A stretch of DNA of 64,000 nucleotides, taken from the NCBI RefSeq assembly GCF_029027965.1, contig NZ_CP119082.1:414001-478000 (forward strand). Direction: 5' to 3'. The position numbers were made by a program, and so were the translations under genes. Within the stretch, counting starts at the first letter, position 1. The number at the start of each line of letters is the position of its first letter. The notes below the pieces were generated by a model. It ran no database searches. It was not told the DNA's origin and saw nothing but the letters and a program-made list of their open reading frames with translations. This DNA is from Paracoccus sp. S3-43. GTDB taxonomy: Bacteria; Pseudomonadota; Alphaproteobacteria; Rhodobacterales; Rhodobacteraceae. Shown piece after piece: positions 1 to 8,800 of this stretch.

Positions 1-948
1 AAAGACGGCATCGGGCGGCGGCAGGCCGTCCAGCAGGTCCAGGGCGTTGCCCGCCCGGATCGCCAGCCGCCCCACGCCCAGCCGGTCGGCGTTCCGGCGC
101 GCCCGTTCGGCCCGTGCCGCGTCCCGCTCGATCGCGATGGCCCGGCTGGACGGATCGGCCAACAGCCATTCGATCCCGACCGATCCCGACCCGGCGCCGA
201 TGTCCCACAGCATCTCGCCCGGACGCGGCGCCAGGGCCGACAGCGCCAGGGCGCGGACCGGCCGCCTGGTGATCTGGCCGTCATGGTCGAACCAGTCGTC
301 GGCCAGGCCCGAGCCGCGGGGCATGACCCGGCCCCCGCCCCGGACCGTCAGGGCGACGGTGACAAGGGCGGCGATATCGGCCGGGGCCAGGGCATCGGCG
401 CGGGCGTGGCGGATCCGTTCGCGCGCGCCGCCCAGATGTTCCATGACCGTCAGGGCGCTGTCCCCGAACCCCTCGGCCGCCAGCCAGCGGGCCAACGCGC
501 CCGCCGCCGCGCCGTCGCGCAGCGTCAGGATCGCGCGGCGGCCCGGCGCAAGATGCGGGCGCAGCCCCGCCATCGGCGCGGCGTGCAGGCCCAGGCACAG
601 CGTATCCTCGATCCGCCAGCCCATCCGTGCGGCGGCTAGCGAAAAGACCGAGGGCGCGGGAAAGGCCCGCCATTCGCCGGGCGACAGGGCGGCCGCCAGC
701 CCGCCGCCCGCGCCGTGCCAGAACGGATCGCCGGATGCGAGGACCGCCACCGGCTGCCCGCGCAGGGCCAGCACCGGGGCGATGGAAAAGGGCACCGGCC
801 AGGGCCGGCGGTCGGGATGGTCGATCATCGCCAGATGGCGCGGCCCGCCGAACACCGCCGTCGCCGATCGCAGCGCATTGCGGCTTGCGGCGGACAGGCT
901 GTCCAAGCCATCCTCGCCGATACCGATGATGGACAGCCATTCAGCCAT
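1..948 (-). CDS. cobL: Precorrin-6Y C5,15-methyltransferase (decarboxylating), 3' end outside window
   Basis: Bifunctional cobalamin enzyme that methylates precorrin-6Y at C5 and C15 and decarboxylates the acetate side chain. Reading from the ATG at 948, the product opens MAEWLSIIGIGEDG, the N-terminal tetrapyrrole methylase domain with its glycine-rich SAM loop and ASGDPFWHG motif. The second, CbiT-like Rossmann domain shows MLWDIGAGSGSVGIEWL near residues 245-262. The frame is open to base 1, so the C-terminus lies outside. Its ATG overlaps the ATG of divergent cobK (both inside CATG at 946-949), leaving no space between the two genes. Family assignment is firm. Confidence 0.93.
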   Translation of the reverse strand, partial: MAEWLSIIGIGEDGLDSLSAASRNALRSATAVFGGPRHLAMIDHPDRRPWPVPFSIAPVLALRGQPVAVLASGDPFWHGAGGGLAAALSPGEWRAFPAPSVFSLAAARMGWRIEDTLCLGLHAAPMAGLRPHLAPGRRAILTLRDGAAAGALARWLAAEGFGDSALTVMEHLGGARERIRHARADALAPADIAALVTVALTVRGGGRVMPRGSGLADDWFDHDGQITRRPVRALALSALAPRPGEMLWDIGAGSGSVGIEWLLADPSSRAIAIERDAARAERARRNADRLGVGRLAIRAGNALDLLDGLPPPDAVF

Positions 949-1687
949 GACGACCCTGATCCTTGGCGGCACGACCGAGGCCAGCCGCCTTGCCGCGGCG
1001 ATGGCCGGGCGGGGCATGGCCGCGATCCTGTCCTATGCGGGCCGGGTCCAGTCGCCCCGCCCGCAGCCGGTGCCGGTGCGGGTGGGCGGGTTCGGCGGGG
1101 CCGCGGGGCTGGCCGGCTGGCTGCGGGCGAACGGTATCGCCCGGATCGTCGATGCGACCCATCCCTTTGCCGCGCGGATCAGCCGCAATGCGGTGGCCGC
1201 AAGCGCGCTGACCGACGTGCCGCTGCTGGCGCTGGAGCGGCCCGCCTGGCGGCCCGGTCCGGGCGACGACTGGATGGAGGTCGCCGACATGGCGGCGGCG
1301 GCGCGCGCCCTGGACGGCCCGCCGCGCCGGGTGTTCCTGTCCATCGGCCGCCAGCAGCTTGCGGATTTCAGGGGCCAGGGGCAGCACCATTATTTGCTGC
1401 GCCTGGTGGACCTTCCCGACCACCCCCTGCCGCTGCCCGATGCGACCGTGGTGGTCGCGCGCGGTCCCTTCGACGTGGCGGGCGACCGAGCGCTGCTGGA
1501 ACGCCATCGCATCGACCTGATCGTCGCCAAGAACGCGGGCGGCGACGGGGCAAGCGCCAAGCTGGCCGCCGCCCGCGCCTTGGGCATCCCGGTGGTGATG
1601 ATCGCCCGGCCGCCCGTGCCGGACCGCCCCGCCGCCGCGACCGTCGAGGATGTGCTGGCCTGGTGTCATGCCGACCTCGGCGTATAG
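947..1687 (+). CDS. cobK: Precorrin-6A reductase
   Basis: NADPH-dependent reductase giving precorrin-6B in the aerobic corrin pathway, 246 aa. The N-terminus MTTLILGGTTEASRLAAAM is the CobK/CbiJ nucleotide-binding start, followed by IVDATHPFAARIS, LALERPAW and, near the C-terminus, VAKNAGGDGASAKL, all typical of the family. In-frame ATGs at 927 and 930 exist, but the ATG at 947 matches the family N-terminus. Its stop runs 22 nt past the convergent cobJ stop. It is the only cob gene here on the plus strand; with no gap before cobL, its promoter must lie inside cobL. Confidence 0.93.
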   Translation: MTTLILGGTTEASRLAAAMAGRGMAAILSYAGRVQSPRPQPVPVRVGGFGGAAGLAGWLRANGIARIVDATHPFAARISRNAVAASALTDVPLLALERPAWRPGPGDDWMEVADMAAAARALDGPPRRVFLSIGRQQLADFRGQGQHHYLLRLVDLPDHPLPLPDATVVVARGPFDVAGDRALLERHRIDLIVAKNAGGDGASAKLAAARALGIPVVMIARPPVPDRPAAATVEDVLAWCHADLGV

Positions 1688-2014
1688 ACGAAGCGGCCGA
1701 CGCGGCGGGTCCGGGACGAGCCGACCAGAACCACGGTGCGCATGTCGGCCATCTCGGCCGCGGCCTGGGACAGGGCGACCGTGCGGATCTGCTGGCCGGG
1801 CGTCGAGACCGCGCGGGCGAAGGTGATCAGCCGGTCGGGGCCGCAGATCCCGCGCAGCAGGTCCAGGACCGCGCCGAACTGATGCGGGCGGCTGGCGGAA
1901 CGGGGGTTATAGAAGGCCATCGCGAAATCGGCCTGGACCGCCAGCCGCACGCGGTCCAGCACCAGATCCAGCGGCTTGAGGTTGTCCGACAGGTTGATGG
2001 CGCAGAAATCATGC

Positions 2015-2020
2015 CCTAGG
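2015..2020. repeat. 6-bp target site duplication CCTAGG of copy A (partner at 3032-3037)
   Basis: The same palindromic hexamer flanks both ends of copy A. In intact cobJ it encodes part of A-P-L-G. The TAG inside the copy at 2015-2020 (read on the minus strand) is the transposase stop codon. Confidence 0.9.
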
Positions 2021-2975
2021 TGTTCAGTCCCGGCATCTGGTGGATCGGGTTTAGGATGAATCTGTCTGGCTCTGATGTCCAGATCTTGCAGATGTATTCG
2101 TAGGGCGTGAGGCCGCCGAGGGTCTTGAGCCTACGCGCGAAGTTGTAGGCTGCCATGAAGTCGGCGAGATGCGTGCGGAGCTCGTCGTGGCTGGTGTAGT
2201 GAAAGCGTTTGACGGTGGCGTCCTTGATCGTGCGGTTCATCCGCTCGACCTGACCGTTGGTCCACGGGTGGTTGGGCTTCGTCAGGCGGTGCTCAATGCC
2301 GTTGGCCTCGCAGATCATGTCAAAGCGCATAGGTCTGGAATAGATGGTGTTCCGGTTCCGAGGCTGCTCGGCGAACTGAATACCGTTGTCGGTGAGGATG
2401 GTATGGACCTGATAGGGCACGGCTTCGAGCATGTGCTGCAGGAACTCCCAAGCTGTCTTCCTGTCCGCCTTGTCGACGAGCTGGGTCACGGCAAACTTGC
2501 TCGTGCGGTCAATGCCGACGAACAGGTAAAGCTTGCCTTCAGCAGTCTGCACCTCGGCGATGTCGATATGAAAGAAGCCGATAGGGTAGCGCTTGAACTT
2601 CGACCGTTTCGGCTTGTCGCCTTCCACGTCGGGCAGTCGAGAGATGCCGTGGCGCTGAAGGCACCGATGCAGCGCTGAGCGTGTCAGGTGTGGAATTGAT
2701 GGCTGCAGGGCATAGAGGCAGTCGTCCAGCGGCAAAAGCGTGTGCAGCCTGAACGCGACGATGGCCGCCTCCTCGGCTTCTGTCAAAACCGTGGAGCGTG
2801 GCTCCTTCGGCCCTGTCTTGAGATCATCGACCGTCGCTCGCTTGCGCCACTTCGCCACTGTCTTGGGGTTAATGCCGAGCTCCCGGCTCAGCGTCGCGAG
2901 CGAAGCTTGCGATCGTTGTATTGCAGCTCTGACGGCGTGCGTGGTCGTGGCGCTCCCGTGACGAACCTGGCCCAT
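2016..2975 (-). CDS. IS481-family transposase, copy A
   Basis: DDE transposase of the IS481 family. The N-terminal helix-turn-helix reads ATLSRELGINPKTVAKWRKR. The catalytic domain shows FFHIDIAEVQT (first Asp), ILTDNGIQF (second Asp) and NGQVERMNRTIKDA (Glu). I chose the ATG at 2975 (MGQVRHGS) because GGAGGGAAG stands just upstream; an in-frame ATG at 2990 is poorer. The frame leaves the element before stopping: the last codon ACC takes one base from the element and two from the target, and TAG lies wholly in the CCTAGG duplication. The protein is identical in copy B. Confidence 0.93.
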   Translation of the reverse strand: MGQVRHGSATTTHAVRAAIQRSQASLATLSRELGINPKTVAKWRKRATVDDLKTGPKEPRSTVLTEAEEAAIVAFRLHTLLPLDDCLYALQPSIPHLTRSALHRCLQRHGISRLPDVEGDKPKRSKFKRYPIGFFHIDIAEVQTAEGKLYLFVGIDRTSKFAVTQLVDKADRKTAWEFLQHMLEAVPYQVHTILTDNGIQFAEQPRNRNTIYSRPMRFDMICEANGIEHRLTKPNHPWTNGQVERMNRTIKDATVKRFHYTSHDELRTHLADFMAAYNFARRLKTLGGLTPYEYICKIWTSEPDRFILNPIHQMPGLNT

Positions 2976-3031
2976 AATGCTTCCCTCCATCCCTGAGAAA
3001 GGATCGCACCATCAAACCGTGGGATCAAACA
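2021..3031 (-). mobile_element. IS481-family insertion sequence, copy A
   Basis: A 1,011-bp element with a single DDE transposase gene, bounded by imperfect inverted ends (TGTTCAGTCCC at 2021 and, on the other strand from 3031, TGTTTGATCCC). CCTAGG stands directly outside both ends (2015-2020 and 3032-3037), a 6-bp target duplication. This fits the NCTAGN preference described for IS481. The stretches compared by eye are identical to copy B at 47497-48507, which lies in the opposite orientation, indicating recent movement. Confidence 0.92.
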
Positions 3032-3413
3032 CCTAGGGGCGCGCCCGCCGCCGCCGCCGCCGCCAGCATCGCGGTGATCCCCGGCAGCACCCGCAGATCC
3101 AGGCCCTGCCAGTCGGCCGGGCCGCGCTCCATCGCCTCGAACACGGCCGAGGCCATGGCGAAAACCCCCGGATCGCCCGAGGAGACGACCACCACCCGCC
3201 GCCCCTGGGCGGCAAGGGTCATCGCCAGCGTGGCGCGGTCCAGCTCCTCCCGGTTGTGCGAAGGGTGCAGCACCAGCCCCGCGCGGGGCGCGATGCGCGC
3301 GACATAGGGACCATAGCCGATCACGTCGGTCGCCTGGTCCAAGGCGTCCTGCACCTCGGCCGTCGTCATCCCGGCGGCGCCGGGACCAAGCCCCGCGATG
3401 ACCAGCCAGCCGG

Positions 3414-4130
3414 TCACGGCCTGCGCCCCTGGCCGTGGATCAGCACGATCGAGAAATAGGGCACCGGCCCATCGACATCCGCCAGGCGGCGCACCCGCTG
3501 GCCGGGCATGGTGCCGTATTCGACCAGCCAAGCCCGGTCCAGCCGGCGGGCGGCGGTCAGCGCCGAACGCAGCCGCCCCAGGTTGCGGCCGATCTTCATC
3601 ACCACAAGCGCGTCGGTATCGGCGATCCGGCGCGCGAGTTCGGCTTCGGGCAGGGTCGCGGGCAGCACGGTCAGGATGTCGTCGCCCCAGGCGATCGGCT
3701 GGCCCGTCGCGGTCCAGCAGCCCGCCATGCCGGGGATGCCCGGAACCACCTCGACCAGGTCGCGCGGCAGGCGGGCGTGCAGGTGCATGAAGGATCCGAA
3801 AAAGAACGGGTCGCCTTCGCACAGCACCACCACATCGTCGGTCAGGGCCGTCGCTTGCAGCCGCGCGGCCCAGTCGTCGTAAAAGGCCCGCAGCGCGGCG
3901 CCATAGGCGGGATCCTGGACGGCGATTTCCGTGGTGACGGGATATTCCATCGCCAGTTCGACGGCCCCCGCCGGGATCAGCCCCTCGGCGATGCGGCGCG
4001 CCTGTCCGGGGCGGCCGCCCTTGCGGAAATAGGCGACGATGCGCGCCTGGGTCAGGTGCCGGTGGGCGCGCAGGCTCATCAGGTCGGGATCGCCGGGGCC
4101 AAGGCCGATGCACAGGATCTTGCCCATCAT
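3414..4130 (-). CDS. cobI: Precorrin-2 C20-methyltransferase
   Basis: SAM-dependent methylase converting precorrin-2 to precorrin-3A, 238 aa. The tetrapyrrole methylase hallmarks are present: GKILCIGLGPGDPDLMSLRA at the N-terminus, VVLCEGDPFFFGSFMHL, VVPGIPGMAGC and LVVMKIGRNLGRL. Tandem ATGs at 4130 and 4127 are both possible; 4130 gives an ATGA overlap with the cobH stop. The stop overlaps the GTG of cobJ as GTGA. These couplings place it inside the cobW-cobJ operon, directly before the enzyme pair that contracts the ring. Confidence 0.95.
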   Translation of the reverse strand: MMGKILCIGLGPGDPDLMSLRAHRHLTQARIVAYFRKGGRPGQARRIAEGLIPAGAVELAMEYPVTTEIAVQDPAYGAALRAFYDDWAARLQATALTDDVVVLCEGDPFFFGSFMHLHARLPRDLVEVVPGIPGMAGCWTATGQPIAWGDDILTVLPATLPEAELARRIADTDALVVMKIGRNLGRLRSALTAARRLDRAWLVEYGTMPGQRVRRLADVDGPVPYFSIVLIHGQGRRP

Positions 4131-4756
4131 TCGACCCGGCTGGCCAGGGCGTTGACCGTCGCGACGGTGATCGCCGACCCGCCAAGCCGCCCCTCGACGA
4201 TGCACCAGGGCGCGGGGTCGTCGGCCGCCAGGGCGGCCTTGGATTCCGCCGCGCCGATGAAGCCGACCGGGCAGCCGATGATCGCGGCGGGACGCGGGCA
4301 GGCCGGATCTTCCAGCATGTTCAGCAGGTGGAACAGCGCGGTCGGCGCATTGCCGATGGCGACGACCGCGCCCGCCAGATGCGGCCGCCACAAATCCAGC
4401 GCGGCGGCCGAACGGGTCGTGCCCAAGCTGGCGGCCAGGCCGGGAACCTCGGGCGCGTGCAGGGTGCAGAGGACGGGGTTCGCGGCGGGCAGGCGGGCGC
4501 GGGTGATCCCCTCGCTGACCATGCGCGCGTCGCAGAGGATCGGCGCGCCGCCTTCCAGCGCCCGGCGCGCGGCGATGGCGAAGCCGGGGGCAAAGCGGAT
4601 ATGCGCCGCAAGATCCACCATCCCGCAGGCATGGATCATGCGGACGGCGACGATCTCCTCGTCGGGGGCAAAGCGCGACAGGTCGGCCTCGGCGCGGATG
4701 GTCGCAAAGGAGGCGCGATAGATCGCGGCGCCGTCGGTTTCATAAAGATGGGGCAT
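4127..4756 (-). CDS. cobH: Precorrin-8X methylmutase
   Basis: Moves the methyl group from C11 to C12 to give hydrogenobyrinic acid, 209 aa. Family motifs seen are RMIHACGMVDLA, which contains the catalytic histidine, then APILCDARMVSEGI, AAIIGCPVGFIGAAESK and the C-terminal WCIVEGRLGGSAITVATVNAL segments. It overlaps the end of cobG by 17 nt and the start of cobI by 4 nt. The length is normal and nothing is missing. Confidence 0.95.
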   Translation of the reverse strand: MPHLYETDGAAIYRASFATIRAEADLSRFAPDEEIVAVRMIHACGMVDLAAHIRFAPGFAIAARRALEGGAPILCDARMVSEGITRARLPAANPVLCTLHAPEVPGLAASLGTTRSAAALDLWRPHLAGAVVAIGNAPTALFHLLNMLEDPACPRPAAIIGCPVGFIGAAESKAALAADDPAPWCIVEGRLGGSAITVATVNALASRVE

Positions 4757-5867
4757 GGGGGTCTTTCAGCAGGGCGGCAATCTCGGCGGGATCCAGGCTG
4801 CGGCGCTGCGGCGGATCGCCGGGACGGCCGCCGCGCAGCAGATCGAAGCGGCCGTCGCGTCCGGTCAGCACCAGGTCGGCAGGGCGGGGATGGGCGCAGC
4901 CCTTGGCACATCCGGCGATATGCAGGATCGCGCCCGGCGGCACCAGGGGCGCAAGGTCGCGGGCAAGGCGCATCGTCTCGACGCTGGCCGAGGGGCAACG
5001 GGGCTTGCCCACGCAGACCGCCACCCGCAGGCGCGGATCGTCCGGGTGGGTGATGGCCTGGGGATGCCGGGGCGGCGCCGCGGCCTCGATGACCAGCGAC
5101 CGCCAAGGGGTCGGCCGCGCGGGCGCGACGGCGATGGCGCGCAGCGCATCCGCGGGCATCCGCCCGAAAGGCGCGGCGACGCAGGTGCCCGGCGCGGCCG
5201 GGCCGGGCCGCAGCGGCGGGGTTGTCAGGGGCGCGATATCGGCGGCCAGCGGCGGGCGCGCGCCGCCGCCCACAAGCGGCCCCATCCGCCGCGCGCCGCG
5301 TTGCGCCGCGAACCAATGCGCCAGCGCGACAAGGCGGGTCACGGCCTGCGCGGCGGGGACCGCTTCGCCGCGCTTCGTCCCGTCGGCGCGCAGGATCAGG
5401 CCCGATGCCGACCGTTCGATCCGCAGGTCGGCCGATGCGCCGGTCAGGATCGCCGCCGGGCCGGTGTCGATCGCAAAGCCGAATTTCGCGGGCAGGGGCG
5501 GCAACTCGGCCAGGCGCGCCGCCAGTTCGGCCGCCAGGGCCATCGTGGGATCGCCCTGCGTCCAGATCGGCGACACCAGGATGTTGCGGCGCGTCTCCTG
5601 CGTGGGATCGGTGTCGATCAGATCCAGCCGCCGCAGATCCGCCTGGACGGCCTCCAGATCGGCAGGCGCGACCGCGCGCAGTTGCAGGTTCGCCCGGCTG
5701 GTCAGCGTGACCGCGCCGTCGCCGAACCGCTCTGCCAGATCGGCCAGGCCCAGCATCTGCGCGGGGGTCAGCCGCCCCGACGGGGGGCGGACGCGCAGCA
5801 CCAGCCCGTCGCCGGACGGCATCGGCGTCAGCGCGCCGGGGCACCAGCCCTTGGCCGCCCCGCTCAT
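4740..5867 (-). CDS. cobG: Precorrin-3B synthase (CobG, siroheme/Fe-S oxygenase)
   Basis: CobG hydroxylates precorrin-3A using oxygen, so its presence marks the aerobic B12 route. The 375-aa product has the nitrite/sulfite-reductase-like ferredoxin fold at the N-terminus (LVLRVRPPSGRLTPAQ, LTSRANLQLRAV) and a C-terminal cluster of cysteines (VCVGKPRCPSAS, then IAGCAKGCAHP) expected to hold the 4Fe-4S centre. The ATG at 5867 was chosen because it overlaps the cobN stop as ATGA; an in-frame ATG at 5906 lies inside cobN and is less likely. The 3' end overlaps cobH. Confidence 0.93.
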   Translation of the reverse strand: MSGAAKGWCPGALTPMPSGDGLVLRVRPPSGRLTPAQMLGLADLAERFGDGAVTLTSRANLQLRAVAPADLEAVQADLRRLDLIDTDPTQETRRNILVSPIWTQGDPTMALAAELAARLAELPPLPAKFGFAIDTGPAAILTGASADLRIERSASGLILRADGTKRGEAVPAAQAVTRLVALAHWFAAQRGARRMGPLVGGGARPPLAADIAPLTTPPLRPGPAAPGTCVAAPFGRMPADALRAIAVAPARPTPWRSLVIEAAAPPRHPQAITHPDDPRLRVAVCVGKPRCPSASVETMRLARDLAPLVPPGAILHIAGCAKGCAHPRPADLVLTGRDGRFDLLRGGRPGDPPQRRSLDPAEIAALLKDPHAPSL

Positions 5868-8800
5868 CTGATCCCCGCCGCGAGGCTGTTGGACCGGCTT
5901 TGCCACAGCCCGGCGTCTGCCAGGGCCGCGAATGTCGCCCGCATCGCCTCCTGGGCCTGGGGATTGCTGGCCTCCAGGAAATCCGCCACCCGAGGATCGC
6001 CCAGGGTAGCGGCGTGATAGAGATCGAACAGATGCGGCGGCACCACCCCGGCCAGATGCGCGAAGGCCGCCATGTGGTCCAGGGTGGCGGCGATTTCCGC
6101 CGCGCCGCGAAAGCCGTGCCGCATCATCGATTCCAGCCAGCGGGGATTGGCGGCCCGCGCCCGGACCACGCGCGCGATCTCCTCGGGCAGGGTGCGGGCG
6201 CGGGGGGCGTCGGGGCGGGTCGCGTCCAGGTGGTAGAGGGCGGCCCGACCGCCCAGGGTGGCCAGGGCGGCGGCGAAACCGGCCTCGTGGCTGGCGTAAT
6301 CCTCGGCCAGCAGCAGGTCGGTTTCGGGAAGATCCTGAAGGTGGACGAAAGCGTCGGCGCCGCGCAGCCGGGCCTCAAGCATCGCGCGCGCGGGGGCGCC
6401 TTGGGCATCGTGGCCCGAGGCGGCAAGCCATGCCTCTCCGGCCGCCTGCCGGGCCTCGGGGGTGAACGGTCCCGTCGCAAGCCCCAGGCCATAGCGGGCG
6501 GGGGCGGGGGCGAAGACGCGCGGCCCGGACGGCGCCGCGACATAGGGGTTCATGTCGGCGGCCTCGTCGCGCCGGGCCAGCGCCGCCGTGGCCTGTTCGA
6601 ACAGCCGGGCCAGGTCGGGGAACACGTCGCGGAACAGGCCCGAGATGCGCAGCGTCACGTCGATGCGCGGCCGGTCCAGCAGCGCCAGCGGCACGATCTG
6701 GAATCCGGTGACGCGGCCCGACTGGTCGTCCCAGACCGGAGCCACCCCGGCCAGGTGCAGCGCCATGGCGAATTCCTCGCCCGCCGTGCGCATGGTGGCC
6801 GACCCCCACAGGTTCACCACCAGCCCGCGCGGCCAGTCGCCCTGGTCCTGCAAATGGCGGCGCAGCAGTTCCTCGGCCAGCCTGATACCCTGCGCATGGG
6901 CGGCGGCCGAGGGCACGGCGCGGGGATCGGTGCCGAACAGATTGCGCCCGGTCGGCAGCACGTCGCTGCGCCCGCGCCAGGGCGATCCCGACGGCCCCGG
7001 CTCGATCCGGCGGCCCGCCAGGGCGTCCAGCAGCGCGGCCTTTTCGGCGGCGGCCGAAGCCGCGTCGCCCGTGAAGCCCCGGCCATCGGGCGTGCCGCGC
7101 CCCCAGACATGCAGACCTTCGGCGAATTGCGAATCCTTCACGTCGCAGACGAAGCGGTCGATCAGCGGAATCGCCTCGGCCGGGCTGGCATGGCCGGGGA
7201 TGCCCAGGTCGTCCTCGACCCCGGCCGATTGCGCCTCGGCCCGGATGGCGGCGACCAGCCGGGCCTGGCGGGGGGCGTCCATGCCGTCGGCCAGGGAATA
7301 TTCGTCCAGCAGCCGTTCCAGGCGCAGGAACGGCGCGGGCGTGCCCGAAGGCGCAAGCGGCGGCGGCAGGTGGCCCAGCGTCACCGCGCCCAGCCTGCGA
7401 CGGGCCTGCGCCGCCTCGCCCGGATCGTTGACGATGAAGGGATAGATCACCGGCAGCGCCCCGGTCAGGGCCTGGGGCCAGCAGGTGGGCGACAGCGCGG
7501 CGGCCTTGCCGGGCAGCCATTCCAGCGTGCCATGCGCGCCGATATGGACCAGGGCGTCGGCCTGGTCCTGAAGCCACAGGTAGAAGGCGACATAGGCGTG
7601 GCGCGGGGTGCGGGTGGTGTCGTGGTATTCGCCCTCGTGGTCGGCGGGCTGGCCGCGTTCGGGTTGCAGCGCGATCAGGGCGGTGCCGCGCCGGATCGCG
7701 GCAAAGGCGAAGGCGCCGTCTTCGACCGCCGCGTCATCCTCGGGCGCGCCATGGGCCGCGTGCAGGGTCTGGCGCAGGGATTGCGGCAGGCGGCGGGACA
7801 GGGCCAGCCGGTATTCCCCCAGCGGCCAGCGGATGCGGCCGGTCGCAAGCGCCTGTTCCAGCGGCGCGGCGCCCGCGTCCTGTCCCAGATCGGCCAGCAT
7901 CGCCTGGGCCGAGGCGATGGCGTCCAGGCCGACCGCATGGGCCATCCGATGCGCCTTGCCGGGATAGGTGGACAGGATCAGGGCGACGCACCGCCGGGCG
8001 GGCGCGGTCGCGGGTGCGGCCAGCCGGTGCCAGCCCGCCACCCGGTCCACGGCGGCGGCGACCTGGGCCGGATCGGCGCGGTGCCGGGCGCGGGCGAATT
8101 GCAGGTCGCAATTCCAGGCGGCGGCGTCCTTGAACGAGATCGCCCCGGCGCCGATCCGCCCGTCGACCTCGGGCAGGGCGATGTGCATCGCCAGGTCGGA
8201 TGGCGACAGGCCGCGATCCGATCCGGCCCAGGCGCGGCGATCGCTGGTCGCATGGATCACCTGGAAGACCGGCGCGCCCACGGCGTCCAGCGGCGATCCC
8301 TTGTCCGAGCGCGCCGAAAAGGCGGTGGCGTTGACGATGGCGGCCGGGGCAAGGCCGGGCAGCGTGGCGCGCAGCCAGTCGGCCGCCGCCCGGTCCTTGA
8401 GGCTGGGCAGGAACAGGCCGGTGGCGCGGAAGCCCCGCGCGTCGAAAGCGGCGATCAGGGCGGCGATCCCGTCGGTATCGGCCGCCGCCAGCCAGGCGCG
8501 ATAGAAGGGGATCGCCACCAGGGGCGCGTCCCCGCCGGGGGGACCGTCCGACGGACCCGTGCCGGGATGCCAGAACCCGAAGGGCGGCAGCGCCTTCGAC
8601 CCCGCCACCGGCCCCGCATACAGCCCCGAGGCCAGCGCAAGCTGGGCCAGCGCCGCCTGCGCCGCGACCTCTCCGCCCGCATCGCACAGCGCGGCCAGAC
8701 GCCGCAACGTGGATGGCGGCAGGTTCGAGGCCTGGTCCAGCGCCTGATCCGGTCGGCCGTCGGCGGGCAGGAAGGCCAGGGCGATGCCGTTCCGCCGGGC

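Larger units (their letters stand above)
1666..3417 (-). pseudogene. cobJ: Precorrin-3B C17-methyltransferase split by an IS481-family insertion
   Basis: CobJ makes precorrin-4 by C17 methylation and ring contraction. The gene starts with GTG at 3417, overlapping the cobI stop as GTGA. Its first half (VTGWLVIAGLGPGAAG, then VVVVSSGDPGVFAMAS and LPGITAMLAAAAAAGAPLG) runs to 3032, where the element interrupts it after about 126 codons; the fragment then reads V and stops. The second half (HDFCAINLSDNLKPLD, AFYNPRS, VVLVGSSRTRRV) resumes at 2014 and ends at 1666. Removing the element and one CCTAGG copy restores a continuous 244-codon frame of normal family length, so no other lesion is visible. 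The insertion probably inactivates the enzyme unless another copy exists elsewhere. Confidence 0.93.

Noticed and set aside
47..946. N-terminal extension of cobK by 300 codons
   Set aside because: The extension is the complement of cobL and lacks any domain; the family start is at 947.
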